From: Trichocoleus sp. FACHB-46
GTDB taxonomy: Bacteria; Cyanobacteriota; Cyanobacteriia; FACHB-46
Reading direction: 5' to 3'
Length of the DNA: 64,000 nt
NCBI RefSeq assembly: GCF_014695385.1
Contig: NZ_JACJOD010000023.1
Coordinates: 1 to 64,000 of the forward strand
Positions 9,486 through 17,702 of this stretch are shown piece after piece; positions within the stretch are counted from its first letter, which is position 1; the number at the start of each line of letters is the position of its first letter. The notes beneath the pieces are model-generated. The model was not told where the DNA came from. It made no database searches and worked only from the letters and a program-made list of their open reading frames with translations. The translations under genes were made by a program, and so were the position numbers.

Positions 9486-10421
9486 ATGGTAATGATATTT
9501 GACCCCAATGATGTAGTGTCACTTCCACCAAGTGACGAAACTAGCTATATCAGTAGCAATTCACAGAAGCTTTATTCCCCGTCGCCTGAAAATAGAACTG
9601 ACAATCGGTTAAGTTGTAAACCATTTCTAAAGTGGGCTGGGGGTAAGACGCAGCTACTACCTGAGCTAGGTAAGCGTATTCCTTCAAACTTCGACCGATA
9701 CTTCGAGCCATTTATTGGAGGTGGAGCTTTCTTCTTTAAGCTACAACCAAAAATAGCTTACATATCAGACATAAATTCAGAACTAATAAACTGCTATAAA
9801 GTTGTCAAATATAAAGTTCAGGAGTTGGCTGAAGATCTATTAAATCATATCTATGACGAAGAATATTATTATGCACTCCGCAATGCAGACCAAGAGCTAG
9901 AGTTTAGTGAGTGGAGTGATATCAAAAGAGCAAGTAGGTTTATATACCTCAATAAAACATGTTTCAATGGCTTGTACCGAGTAAACTCAAAGGGATTTTT
10001 TAACGTCCCTTTTGGGAGATACAAAAATCCTAGGATCTTCGATGAGAAAAATCTACTTGCTTGCAGCAAAGCCTTGAGAAACACTCAAATTGAATTGAGT
10101 ACCTTTACAGGTTTAAAGAATGAGGTCAAAAAAGGAGACTTTATATATTTTGATCCTCCTTATGCCCCTATTAGTTCCACGTCAGATTTCACCAAGTATA
10201 CACTCAATGGGTTTGGCGAAGAGATGCAAAAAGAGCTTGCAAGCTTCTGTACGCAACTCGATAAAAAACGTATAAAGTTTATGGTATCAAATTCTCACAC
10301 TTCATTGATTCTAGATTTATATAAAAGTTTCAATATAGATGTCATTGAAGCAACACGTTTGATTAATTCAAAGGCAGAAAAACGGGGGAAAATCAAAGAA
10401 GTTATTATAACTAATTACTAA
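9486..10421 (+). CDS. DNA adenine methyltransferase, D12 class (Dam/DpnM-like)
   Basis: It transfers a methyl group from S-adenosylmethionine to N6 of adenine. Motifs are FLKWAGGKTQLL (about 47-58), FEPFIGGGAFFF (73-84), GLYRVNSKGFFNVPFGRYKNP (read as GLYRVN and PFGRYKNP) and the catalytic DPPY at 223-226. The order and spacing resemble DpnM and Dam, so GATC is the likely target (inference). The first 40 residues are unlike the family and a downstream start is possible. It is A/T-rich with many AGA and ATA codons, unlike dnaN beside it, which suggests acquisition by transfer. A nuclease gene begins 7 bp after its stop. Confidence 0.92.
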   Translation: MVMIFDPNDVVSLPPSDETSYISSNSQKLYSPSPENRTDNRLSCKPFLKWAGGKTQLLPELGKRIPSNFDRYFEPFIGGGAFFFKLQPKIAYISDINSELINCYKVVKYKVQELAEDLLNHIYDEEYYYALRNADQELEFSEWSDIKRASRFIYLNKTCFNGLYRVNSKGFFNVPFGRYKNPRIFDEKNLLACSKALRNTQIELSTFTGLKNEVKKGDFIYFDPPYAPISSTSDFTKYTLNGFGEEMQKELASFCTQLDKKRIKFMVSNSHTSLILDLYKSFNIDVIEATRLINSKAEKRGKIKEVIITNY

Positions 10422-10428
10422 TATTTTT

Positions 10429-10938
10429 ATGAATCAAGATGAAATTCCTATTTCAGGAGGAGGAACAGCTAATAAACAGGGAAGAATTTTGGAAAGCACT
10501 GTAGTTCCAACATTCCAAAGCCGTGGTTTTGAAGTTGTTTCATACAATAAATGGGAAAAAGCAAGGGAAGGCTATGGAGAAGAGCTACTCCTGAAGCACG
10601 TACCCTATACAACTATTTACGGTCATCGTGGCTACACAGAGTTTTTGGTTAGATCTAGAAGATACAACCTAGAAGTACGAATCGAGTGTAAATGGCAGCA
10701 GTCCCCGGGCTCAGTAGATGAAAAGTTTCCCTACCTATATCTAAATTGCCTTGAAGCAATGCCTGAGCAAAATATAGTTATTGTGATTGGTGGAGGTGGT
10801 TATAAGCTAGGTTCCATACAGTGGCTTAAAAATGCCATTGAGACAAAGCTTTACGCTCCAGAAACTATTCAATATAAAAATATTTCTGTGTTTTCTTTAG
10901 ACGAGTTCATTCGCTGGACAAATAGAGTATTCAAATAA
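10429..10938 (+). CDS. Probable restriction endonuclease, PD-(D/E)XK type
   Basis: This 169-residue protein is coupled to the adenine methylase and probably cuts the unmethylated form of the same site. A PD-(D/E)XK-like core is visible: Glu71 in YTEFLV, a beta hairpin, then RIECKWQ with Glu86 and Lys88 as the ExK pair, followed by a helix with KFPYLYLN and a hydrophobic strand NIVIVIGGGGYK. It is much shorter than DpnII or MboI (about 280 residues), so it is not their simple homologue. It is equally A/T-rich. A solitary nuclease with another role remains possible, but the operon layout argues for restriction. Confidence 0.7.
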   Translation: MNQDEIPISGGGTANKQGRILESTVVPTFQSRGFEVVSYNKWEKAREGYGEELLLKHVPYTTIYGHRGYTEFLVRSRRYNLEVRIECKWQQSPGSVDEKFPYLYLNCLEAMPEQNIVIVIGGGGYKLGSIQWLKNAIETKLYAPETIQYKNISVFSLDEFIRWTNRVFK

Positions 10939-11030
10939 ATACTGAATTTGTATCTACCCCTGTAATCAAAACTTCCTATCAGGAATAAGTTGGCATGCAA
11001 AACTGAAGATTGACAAGAACTCAATGATAA

Positions 11031-11067
11031 AAACGGACAATTGATTAGTTGCATCAACTGTCCGTTT
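11031..11067. terminator. Bidirectional hairpin terminator between the nuclease and arsA
   Basis: Arms AAACGGACAATTGAT (11031-11045) and ATCAACTGTCCGTTT (11053-11067) pair over 15 positions with a single mismatch that is a G-T wobble on the minus strand. The loop is 7 nt. Runs of T flank it on both strands, so it can serve both convergent genes. Confidence 0.75.
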
Positions 11068-11091
11068 CATTGTCTTAACTGAAAACGAACG

Positions 11092-12279
11092 TTAAACTCG
11101 GACGCTATCAGCAAAGCGGATCTTCAAGAAATCGTCCTCCATTTTGGCTCCAGCGGGTTGCAAAGCAGCCAAAGATTGAGGCAGTACCAAGTTCCGGCGA
11201 TGGTTGCCGATGCGAATATTGAGTTCGTCGCCGTTCTTGCTCAGTTCCACTTGGTTCTTAGGAATTCCAGGTAAATACACTTCCAAACTGTATTGATTCT
11301 GGTCTTGCACAATTCGTAAAGTGGTTTCTTTGTAGTAAACCTGCGCTGGATCTTCGTCCTTATACAAAGTGTCCTTCAAGCGTTCTAAAGCGGCCAGTCC
11401 GCACATTTCTTCCGAATAGAGGGGCACTTCCTTAACGGGCAGTGGACTGAAGTTGTCGTGAATTTCTTGGCGATATTGTTGTTGATTGGCTTTCCACTTT
11501 TGGAAAAATGGATCGCTGACTTCATCCGGCAGAATCCGGTTGGCGATGACTAAATCAGTTGCCACGTTGTACAGGCTAAGGTAAGCATGCGCCCGCAAGG
11601 ACTCCTTAATCACCATCTTTTCTGGGTTGGTGACAAGGCGAACCGAAGTTTGAGTGTTGTCAGTTAAGACTTTTTCGAGGGCTTCAATCTGCTGATAAAA
11701 CTCGTAGGGTGCATCCATGACTTCATTGTCAGGCAGCGAGAAGCCAGCCAGGGGCTTGAAAAAAGGCTCAATCAAAGGACGCAAGGCAGCAGACACCTTC
11801 TGTAACGGTTTGTAGAAGCGCCGCATGTACCAGCCTGCTACTTCCGGCAAACTCAACAGTCTTAAGGCTGTTCCGGTGGGGGCAGAGTCGATAATCAGCA
11901 CATCGAATTCGTTTTCGTCATAGTGCCGTTTCATCCGCACCAAGCTAAAAATCTCATCCATGCCCGGTAGGATGGCGAGTTCTTCGGCTTCGACTCCTTC
12001 TAAGCCTCGTGCTTGCAGGACTTGAGTAATGTAGCGCTTAACCGCACCCCAGTTGCCCTCCAACTCCATTAAGGCATCGAGTTCTGCCCCCCAGAGATTG
12101 GGACGAACGGTTCGAGGTTCATGCCCCAGTTCCATGTCGAAGCTATCGGCAAGCGAGTGAGCAGGGTCGGTGCTGAGAACTAAGGTTTTATAGCCCAGTT
12201 CGGCACAGCGCAGCCCAGTAGCTGCTGCAACAGAGGTTTTACCAACGCCTCCCTTGCCAGTCATGAGAATTACGCGCAT
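11092..12279 (-). CDS. ArsA/Get3-family ATPase with C-terminal Hsp20-like domain
   Basis: This is a deviant-Walker P-loop ATPase of the ArsA/TRC40 (Get3) family. GKGGVGKTS (8-16) is the nucleotide site with its signature lysine, STDPAHS (about 41-47) is switch I, and [12 protein letters not shown] (about 130) is the other core motif. After about residue 300 a beta-rich segment ([15 protein letters not shown], then [15 protein letters not shown]) resembles the alpha-crystallin-like tail found in cyanobacterial and plastid versions. No arsenic operon is near, so arsenite transport is unlikely; roles in membrane-protein targeting or chaperoning are possible. It starts at ATG and is 395 residues long. 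Confidence 0.88.
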   Translation of the reverse strand: MRVILMTGKGGVGKTSVAAATGLRCAELGYKTLVLSTDPAHSLADSFDMELGHEPRTVRPNLWGAELDALMELEGNWGAVKRYITQVLQARGLEGVEAEELAILPGMDEIFSLVRMKRHYDENEFDVLIIDSAPTGTALRLLSLPEVAGWYMRRFYKPLQKVSAALRPLIEPFFKPLAGFSLPDNEVMDAPYEFYQQIEALEKVLTDNTQTSVRLVTNPEKMVIKESLRAHAYLSLYNVATDLVIANRILPDEVSDPFFQKWKANQQQYRQEIHDNFSPLPVKEVPLYSEEMCGLAALERLKDTLYKDEDPAQVYYKETTLRIVQDQNQYSLEVYLPGIPKNQVELSKNGDELNIRIGNHRRNLVLPQSLAALQPAGAKMEDDFLKIRFADSVRV

Positions 12280-12439
12280 GAATAATTTTGCCTTATCTAA
12301 GAATGATTAACATTCATTTACTTAATTATCCCTACTTTACAAAGCCCGGAGTGAGGGATCAATCTCAGCTACCAAGCTCAAGGGACTGGCAACAGAGCCT
12401 AGGGTGCGATCGCAAGCCTATTGCAAACCTGTCGCAAAC

Positions 12440-12535
12440 TTAACCACCTGCTGCAAAAGCCGCCATAATCAAGGCCGAAAGCAGAATTCCAGGTGTGAGT
12501 AGCATGACGAGCATCAGTAAATCGTGATTGGACAT
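12440..12535 (-). CDS. 31-residue single-helix membrane peptide
   Basis: An ATG at 12535 is preceded by AGGAG with 7-nt spacing and opens a 31-codon frame. The peptide begins MSNHDLL and continues as one hydrophobic helix (residues about 6-29) with a central TPG and a C-terminal AAGG. Size, lone helix and strong ribosome-binding site resemble the small subunits of photosynthetic or NDH complexes, but the sequence matches none I can name. It lies alone between arsA and the AMIN-domain gene, 256 bp upstream of the former on the same strand relative to its own start. A role in a thylakoid complex is a guess. Confidence 0.6.
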   Translation of the reverse strand: MSNHDLLMLVMLLTPGILLSALIMAAFAAGG

Positions 12536-12826
12536 TAGCGGCTCCTAAACTTCTAAACTGATAACGAGTCGAGAGAAGAGAGATTGACAATAGGTTTTGC
12601 CAAATTGGACTTAAACGTCCTTTTACACCTTAGCAAGTCTTGCTGGAGTGCTGTTTCAGTCTAGAGGGAGGCTTCTAAGTGCCAGCTAAAAGCGCTAAAA
12701 GTCTTTACGCCCCGCAGCTAAAAATTACCTAGAAAAACTTTCTTAAATTTAAGTATTGCAATCTCAGGCAGTACGATTATCCTGAATGCCAAGATTGGGT
12801 CTTGCTTAGTCAGAAGCTTAAAAGCG

Positions 12827-15208
12827 ATGCAAAATCAGAAATCGGTGTGGGGATTACCGTTGCGGCAACAAGTGATTTCGCTGGCGCTGTCGGGCAATTG
12901 CCTCTGGGCGACGCTTGGGGTTAGCGCTGGAGTGATAGGAGCGATCGCCCAGACAACCCCAGTTCAGGCAGCCATCCTGACTCAATGGCAGTTTAACTCT
13001 ACTACCAATCAGCTAGAAATCACGGTCCCAGAAGGCACTCAGCCCCGCTATTTCCTGCTCGCGAAACCTGCCCGCATTGTGCTGGACTTACCCAACACAC
13101 AGATGGGTTCAGTGCCAACTGAGCAAACGTTGTCTGGCCCGGTGCAGCAAATTCGGGTCTCACAGCAGCAAGCTGGCTCTACTCGCATCGTCATGCAACT
13201 TGCTCCTAATGTGGTGTTTGCGCCCGGTCAGGTGAAGCTAGAACAGGCTGGCACTGGCAAGGCAGGGACTCGTTGGGTGCTGCGTCCTTTAATCGCTGGT
13301 AGTAGTACCTCTACGCCCACCGTTGCTGCCAAACCCGCTGCCCCAGCTACCGTCGCTACCAAACCCCAATCCGCTGCCCCTACTCCCCCATCGGTACAGC
13401 CATCTGCCCCTGCTGCATCCAGTACTCAGCGATCGCAACCCTCTCCACCTGCGGTCACAAACGAGCGATCGCAACCCTCTCCACCTGCGGTCACAAACGA
13501 GCGATCGCAACCCACTTCGCAACCCTCTCCACCTGCGGTCACAAATGAGCGATCGCAACCAACTACCCCTGCTGCTCCAAGAAGTCGAATTACGAGAAAT
13601 GCTGCCGACCTATTAGCACCTGGCGATCGTTCATTTGATAACTCATCTGCACCCTCACCGGAATCGTCCCCTACGATCGCAGCTCCAACAGCACCATCTC
13701 CTCTACCATCTGACCTATTAGGGCCAGCACCAGCACCTTCAGACACAGCCATCTTTAGTCCTCGGTTGTCGCCCGAGGTGACTACTGCTACGCCTACGCC
13801 GGCACCCAGACCGACTCAGAGCGCTCCAACTCGCGATCGCCAATCTCCAGTTACGCTAGCAAAACCATCTGCGCCGCCAAAATCGCCTGCACCCTCAACA
13901 GCCACCCAACCAACAGCACAGTCAGCAATCAAGCCGCCCCTACCCGCTCCCTCAGCTCAACCCAACCGGGCCACAAGTACAGCGATCGCTCCAACTCCTG
14001 CGGTAACTCCTGTATCTAAACCGTTGCCAGAACCTCAGCCACCAGCAGTACCCGTTGTAGCAGAGCCAATAGAAACGGCTCCTGTTGCACCTGTTCAACC
14101 GGAGGTGAAACCTACCGCAAATCTGCCTCGACCGACACCAGACCTAGAGACAGCAGTATTACCCCCTGCTAACTTTCGATCGCAGCAGTCTGTAACCGTG
14201 AGCGTGCCGCCGATGAACAGTACTGCTGGTTCTGTCCAGGTGCCTCAATTAGGCGATCGCGTGCCAACTACCACTATTAATACGGAGCCTAACCCAGGGC
14301 TGCCTCCAGCGGTTTTTACGCCACAGCCCAGCGCCACTGTAACCGTGCCATCTTTGTCATCCCCTTCGATACAGCCTGCTCCTACCCGCGCAGTGACATT
14401 GGAATCGCCTCAACTAGCAAGAACCCCGAACGTAGATGAAGCTGCGGGGCGGGTGATTGAGTTTGGTCAACCCTTAGCAGCTACCAGCTCCACGCCTGCC
14501 GCTGCGACACCTCCTAACTTGCCAACTTTGGAGTCGGAAACAGATCTGCCCACAGAAACTCCTAGTGTTATCAGTGCTAGAGCAACGGCTCCAGTAACAG
14601 TGCCACCGTTACCGCGTTCAACTGCTAACTCCTCATCCACCGAGTTGGATTTTCAGCGTCCCTCCGACTTACCGTCTAAATCGCAGCCAAATATAGAAGC
14701 AGAAAGTTCTAATTTGGTGGCTGTAGGAGACGGAATTGTGTTGCCCACTGGCACCACATTACAACTGCAATATTCTGGGACTGAAGTTTTGGAACTAAGG
14801 CCAGGAGCGCCGCAGCAAGAAGTGCTGTTGTTGCAAACCGAGATTCGCGATCGCAACGGTAGCATCTTGGCTCCAAATGGGGCACCCGTCATTGGACGCT
14901 TTGAAACGACGAGTGGTGGTAGCCGCTTTGTGGCGCAGGCCATCAACTTACAAGGTCGAAATGTACCGCTCGCGGCTGAGTCAGCACTTCTAGGAGGCAA
15001 ACTGAAAGTTTCACAAGATAAAGTTGTGAGAAATTCAGCTCTAGGAGCTTTGGCTGGAGCCTTGGTGGGCGGTTTATCTGGCGAAGAGGTGATTGGGGGT
15101 GCAGCAGCGGGGGCGGCAGTCACTTACCTAGCTTCCCCCAAACCTGCGAAGCTCCAACCAGGTCAAGTTCTACAAGTACGCCTGACGGAAGTGCTGCGAT
15201 CGCCTTAA
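12827..15208 (+). CDS. AMIN-domain envelope protein with long Pro-rich linker and glycine-zipper tail
   Basis: The 793-residue protein has a signal-type hydrophobic N-terminus (about 20-48, ending PVQAA), then an AMIN domain (about 50-155, with KPARIVLDLPN and RIVMQL), which in known proteins targets to septal peptidoglycan or outer-membrane machinery. A long Pro/Ala/Thr/Ser-rich linker (about 165-640) includes a 12-residue tandem repeat. The C-terminal part (about 650-793) has a beta-rich stretch and a glycine-zipper (GALAGALVGGL, GGAAAGAAV). Periplasmic location is inferred. It could be a cell-wall or outer-membrane linker; no enzyme domain is seen. Confidence 0.8.
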   Translation: MQNQKSVWGLPLRQQVISLALSGNCLWATLGVSAGVIGAIAQTTPVQAAILTQWQFNSTTNQLEITVPEGTQPRYFLLAKPARIVLDLPNTQMGSVPTEQTLSGPVQQIRVSQQQAGSTRIVMQLAPNVVFAPGQVKLEQAGTGKAGTRWVLRPLIAGSSTSTPTVAAKPAAPATVATKPQSAAPTPPSVQPSAPAASSTQRSQPSPPAVTNERSQPSPPAVTNERSQPTSQPSPPAVTNERSQPTTPAAPRSRITRNAADLLAPGDRSFDNSSAPSPESSPTIAAPTAPSPLPSDLLGPAPAPSDTAIFSPRLSPEVTTATPTPAPRPTQSAPTRDRQSPVTLAKPSAPPKSPAPSTATQPTAQSAIKPPLPAPSAQPNRATSTAIAPTPAVTPVSKPLPEPQPPAVPVVAEPIETAPVAPVQPEVKPTANLPRPTPDLETAVLPPANFRSQQSVTVSVPPMNSTAGSVQVPQLGDRVPTTTINTEPNPGLPPAVFTPQPSATVTVPSLSSPSIQPAPTRAVTLESPQLARTPNVDEAAGRVIEFGQPLAATSSTPAAATPPNLPTLESETDLPTETPSVISARATAPVTVPPLPRSTANSSSTELDFQRPSDLPSKSQPNIEAESSNLVAVGDGIVLPTGTTLQLQYSGTEVLELRPGAPQQEVLLLQTEIRDRNGSILAPNGAPVIGRFETTSGGSRFVAQAINLQGRNVPLAAESALLGGKLKVSQDKVVRNSALGALAGALVGGLSGEEVIGGAAAGAAVTYLASPKPAKLQPGQVLQVRLTEVLRSP
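13429..13560 (+). repeat. 36-bp HIP1-headed tandem repeats inside the AMIN-domain gene
   Basis: Two identical 36-nt units (13429-13464, 13465-13500), a third of 48 nt with a 12-nt insertion (13501-13548) and a partial fourth (13549-13560) each start with GCGATCGC. All lengths are multiples of three, so the frame is kept and each unit encodes a 12-residue RSQPSPPAVTNE-type repeat. Confidence 0.9.
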
Positions 15209-15263
15209 CCCCCTGGCCTATGCTTCACACAAGTTCCTTCACTAGCAAATTGAATCCATAAAA

Positions 15264-15309
15264 AATTCCGCCCTAGTTGCAGCGTTGCCAGACTAACTAG
15301 AGCGGAATT
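15264..15309. terminator. Bidirectional terminator between the AMIN gene and the DUF3172 gene
   Basis: Arms AATTCCGCCCTAGTT (15264-15278) and AACTAGAGCGGAATT (15295-15309) pair over 15 positions with one mismatch and a 16-nt loop, in the spacer between two convergent genes. An A run precedes the left arm, giving a U tract on the minus strand. Confidence 0.7.
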
Positions 15310-15336
15310 CTGTTTAACTAAATTACGCGTATTGGA

Positions 15337-15894
15337 TTAGAACTTGTCGCTTTCGGGTAAGGGCGCACCGCCAGAACCAGACTGATTCAGGAAGAGGTTC
15401 TGTGCTGCGTCGTTTTGATAGATGCAACTGATTTGGGGTGAGCTTTCCAGGGTTCCAGTAAAACCAAACGTATTCATTCGGTTTTTACATTCACGCAGTT
15501 GATCCCCGGAAATTAAGTTACGTTGCCGGAGGACTTCCCAGTTACTGCTGCGTAAGACGCATCCTGGCTGCATCTTGGGTTGAGAAATATACACACTAAA
15601 GGGGTTGAGCGTCACAAACACTCTGGTGTCCATTGTGATCGCGCTAGCGCCGTACTGCACACAGATTTCTGGGTTAGGAGCAGCTCGGTCAATAAACTCA
15701 CGAGTAGCCACGTTCTCAGGCCCAGAGCTAGCCACAGAGCTAAACGCAATGCCAATGCCAATCCCTAAAATAAAGACACCGCTCAAAATTGCTAGCGTCG
15801 TGGCGCTTAACGCCGAAGCAAACGATGAGCCGTTGCGGCTAGGACTAGCAGCAGGACGAGCTGGAGGTGGTGAAGGCTTAGGTCTGCGATTCAT
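15337..15894 (-). CDS. DUF3172 family protein
   Basis: A 185-residue conserved cyanobacterial protein of unknown function. A Pro/Arg/Ser-rich cytosolic N-terminus (1-25) precedes one membrane helix (about 30-52, TTLAILSGVFILGIGIGIAF region). The conserved exposed domain contains four cysteines in the contexts ICVQYG, GCVLRSSNW, ECKNRM and SCIYQN, which could form disulfides outside the cytosol. The family name is by recognition. It is convergent with the AMIN gene and divergent from the ABC permease. Confidence 0.75.
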   Translation of the reverse strand: MNRRPKPSPPPARPAASPSRNGSSFASALSATTLAILSGVFILGIGIGIAFSSVASSGPENVATREFIDRAAPNPEICVQYGASAITMDTRVFVTLNPFSVYISQPKMQPGCVLRSSNWEVLRQRNLISGDQLRECKNRMNTFGFTGTLESSPQISCIYQNDAAQNLFLNQSGSGGAPLPESDKF

Positions 15895-16034
15895 GGCGAC
15901 TGATTGAATTTTGAGTGATTAACAAAGTAACGTTGCAACTGCGCTTCTTCTCCCAGTATGCCGTTAATTTTTCGGCAATCTGAGCCGTGTGACAATAGGA
16001 AGGCTTGTGTGGTCAAGTTTTTGAGCGATTAACC

Positions 16035-16859
16035 GTGACTTCTTCATCTCCATTTCGACAAGGAAAACCTTTTAATTCACCCACTCAAAACATTTTGGGA
16101 GATAGCCTCACGGTTTTGTGGGGAGATTGGCTAGATTTAAGAATCCGGATTGCCCAAATTGCAGCATCTGGCTTAGTATCGCCCCTAATTTATATTTTGG
16201 CGTTTGGTTTGGGTTTAGGCAGCTCTTTGGACAAGGTGGCTCAACCCTCCGCAGGCGAAAATTACTTGCAATTTATTCTGCCTGGAATGGTGGCGTTGTC
16301 ATCAATGGCGATTAGCTTTGGCGGCACCACTTTCTCGATTTGTGGAGAGCGGCTATTTACCAAGACGTTTGAAGAGATGCTGTTGCTCCCGGTGCATCCT
16401 TTGTCGCTGTTTCTCGGCAAGATGCTAGCGGGTGTTATCCGAGGCTTGATGACTTCAGGTTCGGTAATTCTGGTGGCTATCTTATTTACCGGCAAGATTT
16501 GGAGCTTCTTAAATCCACTATTTCTGCTATTGCTAGTGCTAAATTGTGCGGTGTTTGCAGGCTTGGGTGTGATTGTGGGCTTGAGCGTGCGATCGCTCGA
16601 AAGTGTGGGTCTCTACAACAACTTCTTAATTGTGCCAATGTCATTTCTCGGAGCCACATTTTTCGATCCCGCCGCCTTACCTATGGCGCTCAAGGGAATT
16701 GTGTATTTGCTGCCGCTGACCTATACCAGCATTGGGTTAAGGGCTGCGGCTTACTTACCGCTGAGCCAGTTTCCTTGGTATAGCATTGGGGTATTACTGT
16801 TAGCGGCGATCGCTCTCTCCGCGATTGGAGCGTACAAATTTTCTCATCAACAGGATTAA
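16035..16859 (+). CDS. ABC-2 type transporter permease
   Basis: An integral membrane subunit of an ABC-2 exporter with about six hydrophobic segments and the amphipathic LPVHPLSLFLGKMLAG segment (residues about 120-135) typical of the coupling region. The C-terminal LPLTYTSIGLRAAAY motif is characteristic of NodJ/DrrB-like permeases. GTG at 16035 (MTSSSPF) is the chosen start; an in-frame TTG at 16005 sits only 1 nt after an AGGAAGG and so is badly spaced. No ATPase partner lies in the window, so it must work with one encoded elsewhere. Substrate unknown. Confidence 0.85.
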   Translation: MTSSSPFRQGKPFNSPTQNILGDSLTVLWGDWLDLRIRIAQIAASGLVSPLIYILAFGLGLGSSLDKVAQPSAGENYLQFILPGMVALSSMAISFGGTTFSICGERLFTKTFEEMLLLPVHPLSLFLGKMLAGVIRGLMTSGSVILVAILFTGKIWSFLNPLFLLLLVLNCAVFAGLGVIVGLSVRSLESVGLYNNFLIVPMSFLGATFFDPAALPMALKGIVYLLPLTYTSIGLRAAAYLPLSQFPWYSIGVLLLAAIALSAIGAYKFSHQQD

Positions 16860-16876
16860 GCGCTGACGAAGAATGA

Positions 16877-17522
16877 TGGTTGCTAGAGTCCGAGGGTTTA
16901 GAGATTTGGGCACCGATCCATGCTTGGCGATCGCTGGGACAATTGCGAGCTGAAGCTGCGATCGAGCCTTTGCTGAGCTTGCTGCACCGGATGGATGACG
17001 AAGGCAATGAATGGATCGGAGAAGAATTGCCAGAAGTTTTGGCATGCTTGCAGCCGCAGCTATTTCAGCTCTTAGTACTTACCTGGCTGATAAAACACAT
17101 GGGCTTTCGGCACGAACCGCAGCATCTGAGGCTTTGGTAAAGATTGCTGAGCAGTATCTAGAAACACGAGAGCAATCTATTGCCGCGATCGCTCACCAGC
17201 TAGAGCAGTTTACCAAGAACAACCCAGTGCTGAACGGCGTGCTGTTGCAGCATTGCTGGACCTGAAGGCGCTGGAAGCTGCCCTGGTTATGGAAAGAGCT
17301 TTTGCTGCTAATCGAGTCGATGAAACGATCGCGGGTGATTGGGAGGAGGTGCAGTTAGATCTAGGCATGGTCTCCAAGCTAGAGTTGCGCCAACGCCGAT
17401 TTGCAGCCGCTCAACGTCCCGTGGTTGATTTCTCTACAGTCGCTCAACCCAAGCCAGAAGTCACAGGTTTTGGCTCATCTTCTTCTGAGCAATCTAAGAA
17501 AAAGGGTAAGAAGAAAAAATAG
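16877..17522 (+). pseudogene. Decayed HEAT-repeat (DUF1186-like) protein gene
   Basis: Three consecutive reading frames encode one continuous alpha-helical repeat protein. Frame one gives LESEGLEIWAPIHAWRSLGQ up to GEELPEV. The match resumes one frame over as FGMLAAAAISALSTYLADKT, consistent with loss of one T in the run at 17037-17040. It shifts again near 17238 to AVAALLDLKALEAA and ends in a Lys-rich tail. An in-frame TGA at 16874 removes the N-terminus, so the 5' part is missing or merges with the preceding permease gene. Two single-base losses plus a missing start argue for a pseudogene; assembly error is the alternative. Confidence 0.75.
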
Positions 17523-17534
17523 GCGATCGCCTAT

Positions 17535-17632
17535 GGTGCGTTGCAACGCACCGAACTCAATTCCCGAGTGATGCCCCAAAGAGGTAAGCGATCGCCTCCA
17601 TAAATTCTTAGAGTGGTGCGTTGCAACGCGCC
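17535..17632. repeat. Two copies of an 18-bp palindrome
   Basis: GGTGCGTTGCAACGCACC (17535-17552) is a perfect palindrome; a second copy at 17615-17632 differs by one base. Both sit among three HIP1 octamers in the 180-bp spacer between the pseudogene and convergent ychF. A HIP1-centred near-palindrome at about 17660-17677 lies next to the ychF stop and may act as its terminator. Confidence 0.7.
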
Positions 17633-17702
17633 CTATGGGGGTGAATGGACAACAAAAAAGGTGAGCGATCGCCCACCTCCAGAATTATTGAATCGTTAAA
17701 AC

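Noticed and set aside
12399-12590. 63-codon minus-strand frame
   Set aside because: It overlaps the better-supported 31-residue peptide gene in another frame and lacks a ribosome-binding site.
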